From Edaphobacter sp. (GTDB taxonomy: Bacteria; Acidobacteriota; Terriglobia; Terriglobales; Acidobacteriaceae): a stretch of 64,000 nucleotides of DNA. A program made the position numbers and the translations under genes. Below are positions 45,660 to 53,958 of this stretch, piece by piece. The stretch's first letter is position 1. Each line of letters begins with the position of its first letter. The notes beneath the pieces are model-generated. The model was given only the letters and a program-made list of their open reading frames with translations, was not told the DNA's origin and did no database searches. The stretch lies in contig JAOAPB010000069.1 of assembly GCA_025462645.1 (NCBI GenBank), positions 158,871 to 222,870 on the forward strand. The letters are read 5' to 3'.

Positions 45660-45950
45660 CTATGGTAAATGGTCTGCGTGTATGGAGACGGGCGGGGCGG
45701 ACGAGGAGTTTCGATTGGGGACGGGGTCGAGACCGCCCTTGGCGAACGGGTGGCAGCGAGCGAGGCGGCGGAGAGCCAGCCAGGAGCCTCGAAAGAGACC
45801 GAACCGGACGAGCGCGACGTAGGCGTACTCGGAGCAGGTAGGGAGGTAGAGGCACTGCGACGGACTGAGGGCGTGGAGGACAGGAGAGAGGACAGACTTG
45901 TAGATACGAAAGGCTATGCGGATGGCGAGGGTGGGCTGGGGGTCCATCAT
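45660..45950 (-). CDS. yidD: Membrane protein insertion efficiency factor YidD
   Basis: A 96-residue protein with the YidD signature: IYKSVLSPVLHALSPSQCLY followed by LPTCSEYAYVAL, then GSWLALRRLARCHPFAKGG and LDPVPN. The conserved cysteines are present. It probably helps YidC at the membrane. Its ATG overlaps the rnpA stop (ATGA), so the two are likely co-translated; yidC follows 63 bases later. Confidence 0.93.
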   Translation of the reverse strand: MMDPQPTLAIRIAFRIYKSVLSPVLHALSPSQCLYLPTCSEYAYVALVRFGLFRGSWLALRRLARCHPFAKGGLDPVPNRNSSSAPPVSIHADHLP

Positions 45951-46366
45951 GACACAGAGGCAGATTGCGCGTGCTGCTGCTTCTCCGCTGTCTTCTGTAT
46001 GACACGGAAGACATTGGCGACCTCGCGCTCCAGTGTGGCGAACTCCAGGTCGATGACGCTGCGACGGGGGTGGAGGACGACGTCCACCGGAGTGCTGAGC
46101 GTAGAGAGATTCTTGCGGACGGCCTCTCTCATGCGGCGCTTGATGCGGTTGCGGTCTACAGCCTTGCCCATCACCTTGCCTACCGTGAGCCCCACCCGCG
46201 GACTGGCTGCGTCTGCGTCGCGGAGAGGCGTGCCGTCAGGACCAAGCTGCGGCCTTAGGACGAAGAAGTAGCTCATCTGCTTCGCGAACTGTTTGCGGCT
46301 GGTCTTGTAGACGCGCTGATAGTCAGCGTGTTTGCGGAGACGGAAGGTGATGGCTGGGGTCTTCAT
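45947..46366 (-). CDS. rnpA: Ribonuclease P protein component
   Basis: Protein subunit of RNase P, which processes the 5' ends of tRNAs. The 139 residues show FRLRKHADYQRVYKTSRKQF at the start, PRVGLTVGKVMGKAVDRNRI and the RNR box KRRMREAVRKNL. The ATG at 46366 gives the normal N terminus; an in-frame TTG at 46390 would add eight residues. The gene is split from rpmH by a small Q/N-rich gene with its own terminator, so rpmH and rnpA are not one compact operon here. Confidence 0.95.
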   Translation of the reverse strand: MKTPAITFRLRKHADYQRVYKTSRKQFAKQMSYFFVLRPQLGPDGTPLRDADAASPRVGLTVGKVMGKAVDRNRIKRRMREAVRKNLSTLSTPVDVVLHPRRSVIDLEFATLEREVANVFRVIQKTAEKQQHAQSASVS

Positions 46367-46448
46367 TTTGGCGTAGTCGCCAGGCGACAAAGGCGGATAG
46401 ATAGATTCTAGCTTCTCGTACCGGGTTTAGGGAGAACAGGGTGAAACG

Positions 46449-46476
46449 CAAAGAAGCCCGCCAAGGCGGGCTTCTC
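46449..46476. terminator. Terminator-like hairpin downstream of the Q/N-rich small gene
   Basis: GAAGCCCGCC and GGCGGGCTTC form a perfect 10-bp stem with a two-base loop, 22 bases past the small gene's stop. The minus strand has TTTGCG after the stem and the plus strand TCTCATT, so the T-tract is weak. It separates the small gene from rnpA. Confidence 0.6.
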
Positions 46477-46495
46477 TCATTGGAACGCAATTCTT

Positions 46496-46663
46496 TTATT
46501 TGTTTTTGTTGCCCTGCCCCTGCTGGTTGGAGGAGCCAGTGTTGCCGCCCTGCTGTGAGGACTGACCGGGCTTGGACTGCATAGGATTCGTTTGACCAGG
46601 GTTATTGCCCTGCTTCGGTTGATTTGTCTGCTTTGGCTGACTTGGCTGATTTTGCTGTGCCAT
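46496..46663 (-). CDS. Small Q/N-rich disordered protein between rpmH and rnpA
   Basis: A 55-residue protein of low complexity (MAQQNQPSQPKQTNQPKQ, ending SSNQQGQGNKNK), almost all Q, N, P, S, G and K. The reading frame is supported by a strong AAGGAG seven bases before the ATG, a stem-loop directly next to that site and a terminator-like hairpin after the stop. It has no membrane helix or known domain. Function is unknown; a phase-separating or nucleic-acid-associated role would be guesswork. Confidence 0.72.
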   Translation of the reverse strand: MAQQNQPSQPKQTNQPKQGNNPGQTNPMQSKPGQSSQQGGNTGSSNQQGQGNKNK

Positions 46664-46991
46664 ATTGTTACTCCTTATCAGATCAGCAAGCGTTCTTGCG
46701 AGAACGCAGATGCCTGATAAAGATTGGAGTGGGTAGGAAGGGTACGGGTTGCCACAACGGATTCTGCTGGAGACGCGATACGGATTACGTGACAGGTAAG
46801 GGTTTATTGGGAGCTGCGGGAGAGATGGAAGGCTCGGGCCGGAGTCGGACACAGCGCTGCCTGCTACAGAGTTATCTATCTTGAACAGCCTGAAGCAGCG
46901 ATAACCACGAAGGACACGTGCAATCTCGTCCTCGTGGTCATATGTCTCTTTGCCGCTTGATGTATTAGGGGGTACTGCGATGGGGTAAAGA
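46664..46991. other. Intergenic region between rpmH and the Q/N-rich gene
   Basis: No credible gene. It holds the 5' leader of the small gene, including the stem-loop at 46676-46719, and presumably its promoter, which I cannot assign. Confidence 0.5.
46676..46719 (-). promoter_or_regulatory. Stem-loop abutting the ribosome-binding site of the Q/N-rich gene
   Basis: In the minus-strand RNA, TATCAG pairs with CTGATA, ATC with GAT, and GCGTTCT with AGAACGC (loop CGCA), with small internal bulges. The 3' arm is followed immediately by AGGAG and the start codon. Alternative pairing could control access to the ribosome-binding site. Confidence 0.55.
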
Positions 46992-47147
46992 CTAGTCGCG
47001 GAAGCCGGCGCTGACGGCAATCTTGTGACGGCCCTTGGCGCGACGGCGGTTGAGGACAGCGGCACCGGCCTTGGTCTTCATGCGGGTCAGGAAACCGTGG
47101 GTCTTGGCGCGGTGGCGGCGGTTAGGTTGAAAGGTACGCTTCGGCAT
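46992..47147 (-). CDS. rpmH: 50S ribosomal protein L34
   Basis: A 51-residue basic ribosomal protein: [40 protein letters not shown], then a slightly extended end [11 protein letters not shown]. The length and motifs are typical. AGGAG lies eight bases before the ATG at 47147. It is the first gene to the left of the candidate origin, as in many bacteria where rpmH and dnaA diverge. Confidence 0.96.
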   Translation of the reverse strand: MPKRTFQPNRRHRAKTHGFLTRMKTKAGAAVLNRRRAKGRHKIAVSAGFRD

Positions 47148-47855
47148 GGGACAAAACTCCTGCGCAGGAGGGAACTCCTGCTGAAACTTTAGGCTGTTGC
47201 AACAATCTCTGAGTATACCTGAGTGGGCGAGATTTTCACAGGGACAATGCCTACGGCGCATTATCTTTTGCGCTGGTTATCCGATTTGGCTTTTAAGATT
47301 TGTGCAAACAATGACAGACGTGTGGATGGAGTTTGTAGAGTTCAACAGTTGCCATGCGAGATTTAAGTTGCCTTCCTTATGACATCAGTCGTTCGATCAG
47401 CTTGTTCGATCATGATTACGATAGCGTTCCAATTCACGTCGTCAGTACCACAGGAGAGCGTTTAGGAGTAGAGGCGAAGGGGTGTGTCTGCACGATTTTT
47501 TTTGCGTTTGTGACGATGAAATTTGGTTCTTCACCGTGAATGGTGCAACTTGATTTTTTTGAGAGATAGCCTTGAAAAAGGCCGGGTTTTCCGTGCTACT
47601 ATCGAACCCGATTCGTAAGATGTTTTTCTGCACTTCCAGCTGTTTCGCACTCTGCCTTACTTTGAAACGACTCCTCTCCGCAGCCTGAAGTTGATGGGTA
47701 CCCAGCGGAGAGAGATTCTGGCAACACAGAGACGTTTTCCTCCCTCACCCAAGTGGTGGGGATGGAATCCTGTTTGCTTTTGCATTGCTTATTGTGGGTC
47801 TGTACAAGTGCCACAGCTGGGTTGGAACAGGGAAAAAAGACAAGGAAACTACAGA
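47148..47855. other. oriC: Candidate replication origin (oriC) between rpmH and dnaA
   Basis: A 708-base gap with no gene. Near-consensus DnaA boxes (8/9 or 7/9 of TTWTNCACA) are at 47232-47240 (ATTTTCACA), 47301-47309 (reverse, GTTTGCACA) and 47321-47329 (reverse, CCATCCACA). Two direct copies of GTTCGATCA lie 13 bases apart at 47391 and 47404. T-rich tracts at 47498-47506 and 47551-47560 could be the unwinding element. Gene orientation switches from mainly minus to mainly plus here. The boxes are few and imperfect, so this is tentative. Confidence 0.5.
47572..47602 (+). promoter_or_regulatory. Putative dnaA promoter
   Basis: TTGAAA at 47572-47577 and TACTAT at 47597-47602 are separated by 19 bases; TGC before the second hexamer gives an extended -10. 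It is 250 bases upstream of the dnaA ATG. Spacing is longer than ideal. Confidence 0.4.
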
Positions 47856-49286
47856 ATGTCATTCGTTCCGACGGCAACCGCCGTATTGAATTACTGGGTT
47901 CGCATCCTGGCCGCTCTTGAGAAGAAGATCAATCGCCAGTCGTATGAGACATGGCTTAAACCGACGCGATTCTCGCATCTCGAGGGCAAGAAACTCTTCG
48001 TGCGGATTCCCTCGTCCGACTTCCAGCACGTTGGTGACCGTTACGCCGATCTGATTCAGGAGGCAATCGATAATCTTGGCCTGGACGTCGAGACGGTGAC
48101 GTTTTCGACTCCGGAGCAGGATCCGCGTGCACCGAAGGTTCGTGAGGACGGCGGGTTCGCGCCGGTGCCGAGCCATAGCCAGAACGCTCCGAAGCAGGCC
48201 CGGCTGGGCTCGCAGATGGGATCGGTTGCAGGACCGATGCCGGAGCAGTCGCGGTTCGACTGGAGCGCGGCGTCGCAGCTCAATCCGCGATATCAGTTCG
48301 ATGGATTCGTGATCGGAAGCGGCAATCAGTTTGCCATGGCTGCGGCGCAGGCTGTCGCAGAGCGGCCTTCTAAGGCTTACAACCCGCTGTTCCTCTACGG
48401 GGGCGTGGGCATGGGCAAGACGCATCTGATGCATGCCATCGGCCACGACGTGAAGCGCAGGCAGCCGCACGCCTCGATCTGCTACGTGAGCGGCGAGAAG
48501 TTTACCAACGAGATGATCAACTCTGTCCGGTACGACAAGATGACCTCGTTCCGTGACAAGTTCCGCAATGTGGACGTTCTGCTGATCGACGATATTCAGT
48601 TTCTCGCCGGCAAGGAGCGGACCCAGGAGGAGTTCTTTCACACGTTCAATGCGCTGCACGAGAGCATGAAGCAGATCGTGATCGCGAGCGATCGTCCGCC
48701 GAAAGAGCTGGCTGACTTCGAAGACCGGCTGCGGTCCCGCTTTGAATGGGGTTTGATAGCAGACATCCAGCCGCCGGACCTCGAGACGAAGGTCGCGATT
48801 CTGCAGAAGAAGGCTGAGAGCGAACAGACCTCGCTGCCCACCGATGTCGCTCTGTTCATCGCGTCCAACGTGCGCACTAATGTGCGTGAGCTTGAGGGCG
48901 CGCTGGTACGGCTGATCGCATGGTGCTCCATGCATGGCGTCGAGATCACGCTGGCGGTGACGCAGCAGTGCCTTAAGCAGTTCATCGATACGCAGGTGCG
49001 GAAGATCACGATCGAGACGATTCAGCGCACGGTCGCCGAGCAGTTCGGCATGCGCGTGGCGGAGCTGAAGCAGAAGAACAACTCGCGCCAGATCGTGGTG
49101 CCGCGCCAGATCGCGATGTACCTGGCCAAGCAGTTGACGGAGGCCTCGCTGCCGGAGATCGGACGGCAGTTCGGCGGCAAGCACCATACGACGGTGATGC
49201 ACTCGATTGCGAAGATCGACGAGCAGCGGCGAGCGGACAAGGACCTGAACCGAACAATAAACAAGCTGATGGAGACACTGAGCTAG
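47856..49286 (+). CDS. dnaA: Chromosomal replication initiator protein DnaA
   Basis: Binds oriC and opens the duplex. The 476-residue protein has domain I (VRILAALEKKINRQSYETWL, about residues 15-80), a low-complexity domain II linker (about 85-140), the AAA+ domain with Walker A GGVGMGKT (182-189) and Walker B LLIDDIQFL, and domain IV with the DnaA signature FGGKHHTTVMHSIAKI. The ATG at 47856 is chosen over longer upstream frames because AAGGA lies nine bases before it and domain I begins there. dnaN is not next to it. Confidence 0.97.
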   Translation: MSFVPTATAVLNYWVRILAALEKKINRQSYETWLKPTRFSHLEGKKLFVRIPSSDFQHVGDRYADLIQEAIDNLGLDVETVTFSTPEQDPRAPKVREDGGFAPVPSHSQNAPKQARLGSQMGSVAGPMPEQSRFDWSAASQLNPRYQFDGFVIGSGNQFAMAAAQAVAERPSKAYNPLFLYGGVGMGKTHLMHAIGHDVKRRQPHASICYVSGEKFTNEMINSVRYDKMTSFRDKFRNVDVLLIDDIQFLAGKERTQEEFFHTFNALHESMKQIVIASDRPPKELADFEDRLRSRFEWGLIADIQPPDLETKVAILQKKAESEQTSLPTDVALFIASNVRTNVRELEGALVRLIAWCSMHGVEITLAVTQQCLKQFIDTQVRKITIETIQRTVAEQFGMRVAELKQKNNSRQIVVPRQIAMYLAKQLTEASLPEIGRQFGGKHHTTVMHSIAKIDEQRRADKDLNRTINKLMETLS

Positions 49287-49311
49287 GCGGCTCCATCAGC
49301 TCAGGCTGTGG

Positions 49312-50391
49312 CTATGGAATGATCCTGTCGCGTCTGAGGCGATCGAAGAGATCGGTGAATGAGGCGACGGTAGGCTGATAGCCAGTGAAGCCGAGGGTGC
49401 GGCTCCGAGTCATGTCGTTGACGCACTCCAACTCACGTCCGAGATCGCCATCGGTGTGCCACCAGGAGACGAGCTTGTCGACATCGGGTTCGATCAGGTT
49501 GTGTCGGGTCGCGATCTGTTGCCAGACTGGCCCGATGGTCTGCATTCTGGTCGCGAGAGGCGCGATGGGATCGGGTGGCGGTACCGCTTCCACGCCGAAG
49601 TAAGCGGCAAGCTGAGGCCAGAGCCAACGCCAGCGGAAGACGTCTCCGTTAGTGATGTTGAAGGCGAGGTTGTGCGCCTTCGGTGTTATCGCTGCCCACT
49701 CCAGATGCTGGGCGAGGAGACGGGCGTCAGTCACGTCCGTCAGCGCGTTCCACTGTTTGTGTGAGCCGGGGAAGAGGAAGGGCTGGCCCGTCTCATGGCA
49801 GATGGTGGCGTAGACGGCGAGGGTTACACCCATGTTCATTGCGTTGCCTAAGGCATAGCCGATCATGCTGTGGGGTCGATGCACATTCCAGGCGAAGCCG
49901 CGTTGCTCTGCTGCCGCGAAGAGAATGTCCTCCTGGGTGTAGTAAAAATTTTCGCCGGGGAGACGTGGATTGTCTTCACGGAAGGGCGTCTCCGCGGAGG
50001 TCTGCCCGTACGATTCAAATGGCCCGAGATACTGCTTTGTGCCGGTAACCAGTGTGGCGTGCTGTAGACGATTGGCGCCTTTGAGGGCGGAGAAGAGGTT
50101 CTCGACCATTGCACCGTTGACCCGAACGTTCTCCTTCTCGGTGGGCTGACGGAGCCACGCACAGATGAAGACATCGGTGATATCCAGGCCAGTGAGAGCG
50201 GATGATAGCGATCCAGGATTGAGAAGGTCAGCTGCTATGGGTTGAATGCCCTGCGCGGGGTGCGGATTGCGTGCCAGGCCATAGATGTTCCAATCCTTAT
50301 CGGCCAGGTGCCTTGCCAGATTACCGCCTGTAATTCCAGTAGTTCCTACGACGAGGGCTGTGCGTTTTGCTTGCTCGACTTTCATCTCCAT
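49312..50391 (-). CDS. PRISE-type short-chain reductase (5-beta-POR/iridoid-synthase-like)
   Basis: A 359-residue NAD(P)H-dependent reductase. The N-terminal glycine motif is VVGTTGITGGNLARHL (about residues 14-29), and the PRISE signature NFYYTQED is at about 147-154, carrying the catalytic tyrosine. PRISE enzymes reduce enone double bonds (progesterone, 8-oxogeranial) in plants and some bacteria. The substrate here is unknown. It is on the minus strand between dnaA and dnaN, 26 bases from the dnaA stop and convergent to it. Confidence 0.88.
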   Translation of the reverse strand: MEMKVEQAKRTALVVGTTGITGGNLARHLADKDWNIYGLARNPHPAQGIQPIAADLLNPGSLSSALTGLDITDVFICAWLRQPTEKENVRVNGAMVENLFSALKGANRLQHATLVTGTKQYLGPFESYGQTSAETPFREDNPRLPGENFYYTQEDILFAAAEQRGFAWNVHRPHSMIGYALGNAMNMGVTLAVYATICHETGQPFLFPGSHKQWNALTDVTDARLLAQHLEWAAITPKAHNLAFNITNGDVFRWRWLWPQLAAYFGVEAVPPPDPIAPLATRMQTIGPVWQQIATRHNLIEPDVDKLVSWWHTDGDLGRELECVNDMTRSRTLGFTGYQPTVASFTDLFDRLRRDRIIP

Positions 50392-50462
50392 CAGATGCTT
50401 GAGATAAGCAACCGGAACCTACGGAGTTACATCTTCGGATACTTTCGGCTTGGCGAATACCT

Positions 50463-51101
50463 CTACCAGGTGATGTAGACTCCCTTACCTATCCATTGCG
50501 GATCGTCGATCTGTTGCATCATGAAGGCGGCTACATCTTCGCGGGAGATGCGGTTACCGTTACGGGGTAAGGCGTCGCTGTCGATACGGTAGCGCCCGCG
50601 GCCAGGGAGATTGTTGAGTTTGGGTGGCATCACCATGGTCCAATCGAGCCCACTGGCTGAGAGGGTCGCATATTGCGACATCTGCGAGGCCACAGGCCAC
50701 TTGAGGAAGGTATTGTAGACGAACCTCTGGACGATCCAGCGATGCAAGAAGGGCTGTTTGTCGAGGGAGTTGGGTAAGGCTCCGGCGAAGCCAAGCGCTA
50801 TGATGCGGCGCACCCCAGTCTGCCGCATGGCCGTCACAATGTGAGGGACGGCATTCTCGAGGACATCCTCCTTGTTCCACGTTCGGGCACCAAGCGCTGA
50901 GAGAACTACGTCTGAGCCCGCCACCGTCTGGAGGACGGCGTGACCGTCGCAGGCATTGCCGTAGATGACATTGGTGCGGTCTCGCAAAGGAAATGCCTCC
51001 GGAGAGCGCAGCAGCGCCGTCACCTCATGGCCGGCGGCGAGGCAGTGGTTGGTAAGCAGAAGGCCAGTGCCTCCGCTGGCCCCGAAGATTGCAATCTTCA
51101 C
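50463..51101 (-). CDS. NAD(P)-binding NmrA/BVR-B-like oxidoreductase
   Basis: A 212-residue atypical SDR. The dinucleotide loop is KIAIFGASGGTGLLLTNHCL, followed by VLSALGARTWNKEDVLENAV and VRRIIALGFAGALP. It resembles NmrA-like or biliverdin-reductase-B-like proteins that act as NAD(P)H-dependent reductases or redox sensors. It precedes the PRISE gene by 71 bases on the same strand, so both may be one transcript inserted between dnaA and dnaN. Confidence 0.85.
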   Translation of the reverse strand: MKIAIFGASGGTGLLLTNHCLAAGHEVTALLRSPEAFPLRDRTNVIYGNACDGHAVLQTVAGSDVVLSALGARTWNKEDVLENAVPHIVTAMRQTGVRRIIALGFAGALPNSLDKQPFLHRWIVQRFVYNTFLKWPVASQMSQYATLSASGLDWTMVMPPKLNNLPGRGRYRIDSDALPRNGNRISREDVAAFMMQQIDDPQWIGKGVYITW

Positions 51102-51663
51102 TCGTGAACTCCTTATTCCGTTTCGGACTGATTATCCTCTGAAGACAGACATGTGTGTGAAAAAAGAGGCGGAGCTAACTGCATCATTTTGTTTTATTTG
51201 ATTGATATTCCCACGAAGGCACGGGGTTCTTCTCAGAAGTTGAGGATTGGGGCTGTGAAGAACTGGGATAACCGAGTGCAGGGTAATGGGCGAAGGGGTC
51301 GGTCTTCCTAGGTTTGCGTCTGGCCGTGTCCGTTTTTCTAAAACAGGGACGAGGTCCAAGTTGATGATGGAAAAGCAGATGGGACAGTTATCCACTTTTC
51401 AAGCGACAACGGTTAAGGCTACTAGTAGTTAGTTCCTTTAAATCTTTGTTTTTAGAAGCAGTAGCGGCTTCCGTAGGCAGGAGAGAGGAAGTATCGGCAG
51501 CCGCACACAACGACCGTGCTTTCCACAAAGAAACTTCTCGCGCCAGAGGGTCGTTCGAACCTAGAATCGAGCAGATAGCTAGGTAGGCCGATGTGCATTG
51601 CGGGCACGATTCGGTGTACAGTTTGGCCAGCGACCCACGAATCAGAATCCGGAGAAACCCACA
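51102..51663. other. Intergenic region upstream of dnaN
   Basis: No credible gene. A DnaA-box-like TTATCCACT lies at 51388-51396 (8/9 match), followed by an A/T-richer segment (51415-51455). It may regulate dnaN or be a secondary DnaA-binding site. Confidence 0.45.
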
Positions 51664-52860
51664 GTGACGATTGCTACCCAGGATGCTACTCAGCACTCCC
51701 CGACGGGCGAGACGACCCCAGCAGCCCCGACGGGCAACCTCGACATTACCGTCTCCCGCGCGGAGCTTCTGCGTGAACTGACCGCAGCGCAGTCAGTGGT
51801 GGAGCGGAAGACGACGATTCCGATCCTGTCGAACTTTCTGTTCGAGGCTGCCGATGACAAGTTGACGATCACCGCAACCGATCTCGACCAGAGCCTGCGG
51901 ACGAGCTGCGCGGCCAAGGTGAAGAAAGCCGGGGCCTGCACGATTCCGGCGCGCAAGCTGTACGACTACATCAAGCTGCTGCCCGAGGGCGAGATCTCCA
52001 TCAAGCTGATGGACAACCACTGGGTGCAGATTCGCGCAGGCCGCTCAAACACCAAGATGGTCGGGATGGCGCGGGCGAACTTCCCGCAGGTTCCGGAGTT
52101 CCCGGCGAGCGGTGCGTTCAAGCTCTCGGTGGCCTCGCTGAAGAACCTGGTCTCGAAGACGATCTTCGCTATTTCGAATGAAGAGTCCCGCTACACGCTG
52201 AACGGCGCCTTGCTGGTTCTGAAGGCTGAGAGCATGGCGATGGTCGCGACCGATGGCCATCGGCTGGCGCACATCGAGAAGTTGGGCGAGACGCTCGAGG
52301 GCATCTCGGGTGAGAAGAAGACGCTGATTCCTCGCAAGGCGTTGAGCGAGATCTCATCGCTGCTCGGCAATACCGACGCCGAGACGCTGGAGTTTGCCGA
52401 TGACGACCAGACACTTTTCTTCAAGATCGGTGGGCGCGTTCTGACCAGCCGCAAGCTCACCGGTCAGTTCCCGAACTACGAGGCCGTGTTGCCGCGGGAC
52501 AACAACAAGTTCGTCATCGTGCGCAGCGAAGACCTGATGGGCTCGATCCAACGTGTGGCGCAGTTTGCCGATGAGCGCAGCGGCGCCATCAAGATTCGGC
52601 TGGAGCAGAACGAGCTGAAGCTGTCTTCCTCTTCGACCGACGCCGGGGAGTCCGAGGACAGCATTGAGACGCCTTACAACTACGATCCGCTCGTGGTCGG
52701 GTTCAACAGCCAGTATCTGATCGACTTCCTCAAGGCGATCGGAAACACCGGCGAGGTACGGTTGGAGTTCAAAGACGCTCAGAGCGCGGGGCAGATGCGG
52801 CCAGAGGACGGCAACGAGGACGTGAAGTACAGATACATCCTGATGCCGATGCGCATCTGA
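51664..52860 (+). CDS. dnaN: DNA polymerase III sliding clamp (beta subunit)
   Basis: Ring-shaped clamp that holds the polymerase on DNA. The 398 residues contain the three clamp domains: LDITVSRAELLRELTAAQSV and KTTIPILSNFLFEA in the first, SRYTLNGALLVLKAESMAMV with ATDGHRLAHIEK in the second, and the C-terminal KYRYILMPMRI end. A GTG at 51664 with GGAG eight bases upstream is preferred over the upstream ATG at 51598. Residues 1-20 form a low-complexity T/P/A-rich extension. It is separated from dnaA by two opposing genes. Confidence 0.95.
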   Translation: MTIATQDATQHSPTGETTPAAPTGNLDITVSRAELLRELTAAQSVVERKTTIPILSNFLFEAADDKLTITATDLDQSLRTSCAAKVKKAGACTIPARKLYDYIKLLPEGEISIKLMDNHWVQIRAGRSNTKMVGMARANFPQVPEFPASGAFKLSVASLKNLVSKTIFAISNEESRYTLNGALLVLKAESMAMVATDGHRLAHIEKLGETLEGISGEKKTLIPRKALSEISSLLGNTDAETLEFADDDQTLFFKIGGRVLTSRKLTGQFPNYEAVLPRDNNKFVIVRSEDLMGSIQRVAQFADERSGAIKIRLEQNELKLSSSSTDAGESEDSIETPYNYDPLVVGFNSQYLIDFLKAIGNTGEVRLEFKDAQSAGQMRPEDGNEDVKYRYILMPMRI

Positions 52861-52880
52861 GTACAACGCACGGGGGTATT

Positions 52881-52924
52881 AAATAAAGCATAGTTCTGCC
52901 AATTGGCATGGCTATGCTTTATTT
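52881..52924 (+). terminator. Terminator-like AT-rich hairpin after dnaN
   Basis: AAATAAAGCATAG and CTATGCTTTATTT form a perfect 13-bp stem, with a smaller TGCCA/TGGCA stem inside the 18-base loop. It begins 21 bases after the dnaN stop. The T-rich 3' arm could serve as the U-tract. Confidence 0.55.
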
Positions 52925-53007
52925 CCTTAACAAAGGGAAGTGCTTCCGATGGCAGTTAGCGCCTGTGCCTGAACCGCAAGATACAGGCAGCGAAGCGAGG
53001 GGGACGG

Positions 53008-53883
53008 ATGCCGCAGAAGAGCAGTTCGCCAGAGATTCTCGCGCAGGCAAGGACCGCGCAGGGCGTCGCGTTCCAGTTGCGCAAGGATCCGATGGGAGTG
53101 CTGGACGTGCCCGGGCTGGAGAACGTTCTCATCAGCATTCACGTAGGCGCGCCGACGAAGCTCGCCTGTCGTCGGGACGGCAGGCGGCATACCGGAACAG
53201 CGGTACACGGAGATATCGACATCATCCCCGCACACACGCCCAGCCGGTGGGAGATGCACGACGAGAATGACATGGCGTTGCTTCTGAGCCTGCCGCAGTC
53301 GCTGCTGCATGCCGTCGCCAATGAGTCCGGGCTGGACGTGACACGGCTCGAGATTCGCAATCGCTTCCAGATCCGCGATACCGAGCTGGAGGCGCTCAGC
53401 TGGGGGATGAAGCGCGAGATGGAACTGGGGCATCCATCCGGGCACCTCTATCTGGATGGACTGACGCTGGCAGTGGCGTCACGGCTTGTGTCACGGCACA
53501 GCTCCGTCACGAAGCAGACCTCGGAACGGAACGAGGGGTTGAGCGGGCGCAGATTGAAGCAGGTGCTGTCGTTCATCGAGGATCAGCTTGCGGAGGATCT
53601 GTCTCTCGAACAGATCGCCGCCGTCGCGGGGGTAAGTGCCTCTCATCTGGCGACACTCTTTCGGATATCGATGGGAGTGCCGGTGCATCAATACGTCATC
53701 CAGCGCCGGGTCGAGCGCGCGAAGACGCTGCTCATGCAGAACAGGCATTCGATGGCGGAGATAGCGTTAGCCGCCGGCTTTGCCCACCAAAGCCATATGG
53801 CGCGGCATATGCAGCGCGTGCTGGGCATGCCGCCACGAGCCATCCAGCGGCTGCTCACCGAGGCGTCCTCCTTCTCCGACTGA
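53008..53883 (+). CDS. AraC-family transcriptional regulator
   Basis: A 291-residue regulator. The C-terminal 100 residues hold two helix-turn-helix units (LSLEQIAAVAGVSASHLATL and MAEIALAAGFAHQSHMARHM), the AraC/XylS signature. The N-terminal cupin-like domain (IDIIPAHTPSRWEMHDENDM) should bind an effector; nothing shows which. It is followed 75 bases later by an alpha/beta hydrolase gene on the same strand, a likely but unproven target. Confidence 0.92.
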   Translation: MPQKSSSPEILAQARTAQGVAFQLRKDPMGVLDVPGLENVLISIHVGAPTKLACRRDGRRHTGTAVHGDIDIIPAHTPSRWEMHDENDMALLLSLPQSLLHAVANESGLDVTRLEIRNRFQIRDTELEALSWGMKREMELGHPSGHLYLDGLTLAVASRLVSRHSSVTKQTSERNEGLSGRRLKQVLSFIEDQLAEDLSLEQIAAVAGVSASHLATLFRISMGVPVHQYVIQRRVERAKTLLMQNRHSMAEIALAAGFAHQSHMARHMQRVLGMPPRAIQRLLTEASSFSD

Positions 53884-53958
53884 TTTTTTCGTCGATTTGT
53901 GCTCTAAACCACCGGAACGTGCGCGCAAATAGCAGTCGCCAAGAACGATACTGCGTGC

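Noticed and set aside
46689..46708. GCGTTCT-N4-AGAACGC as a LexA operator
   Set aside because: The order GTTC-N6-GAAC does not match the known LexA boxes; a leader hairpin explains it better.
47859..49202. A 447-codon open frame opposite dnaA
   Set aside because: Arginine/leucine/histidine-rich antisense shadow of dnaA without a ribosome-binding site.
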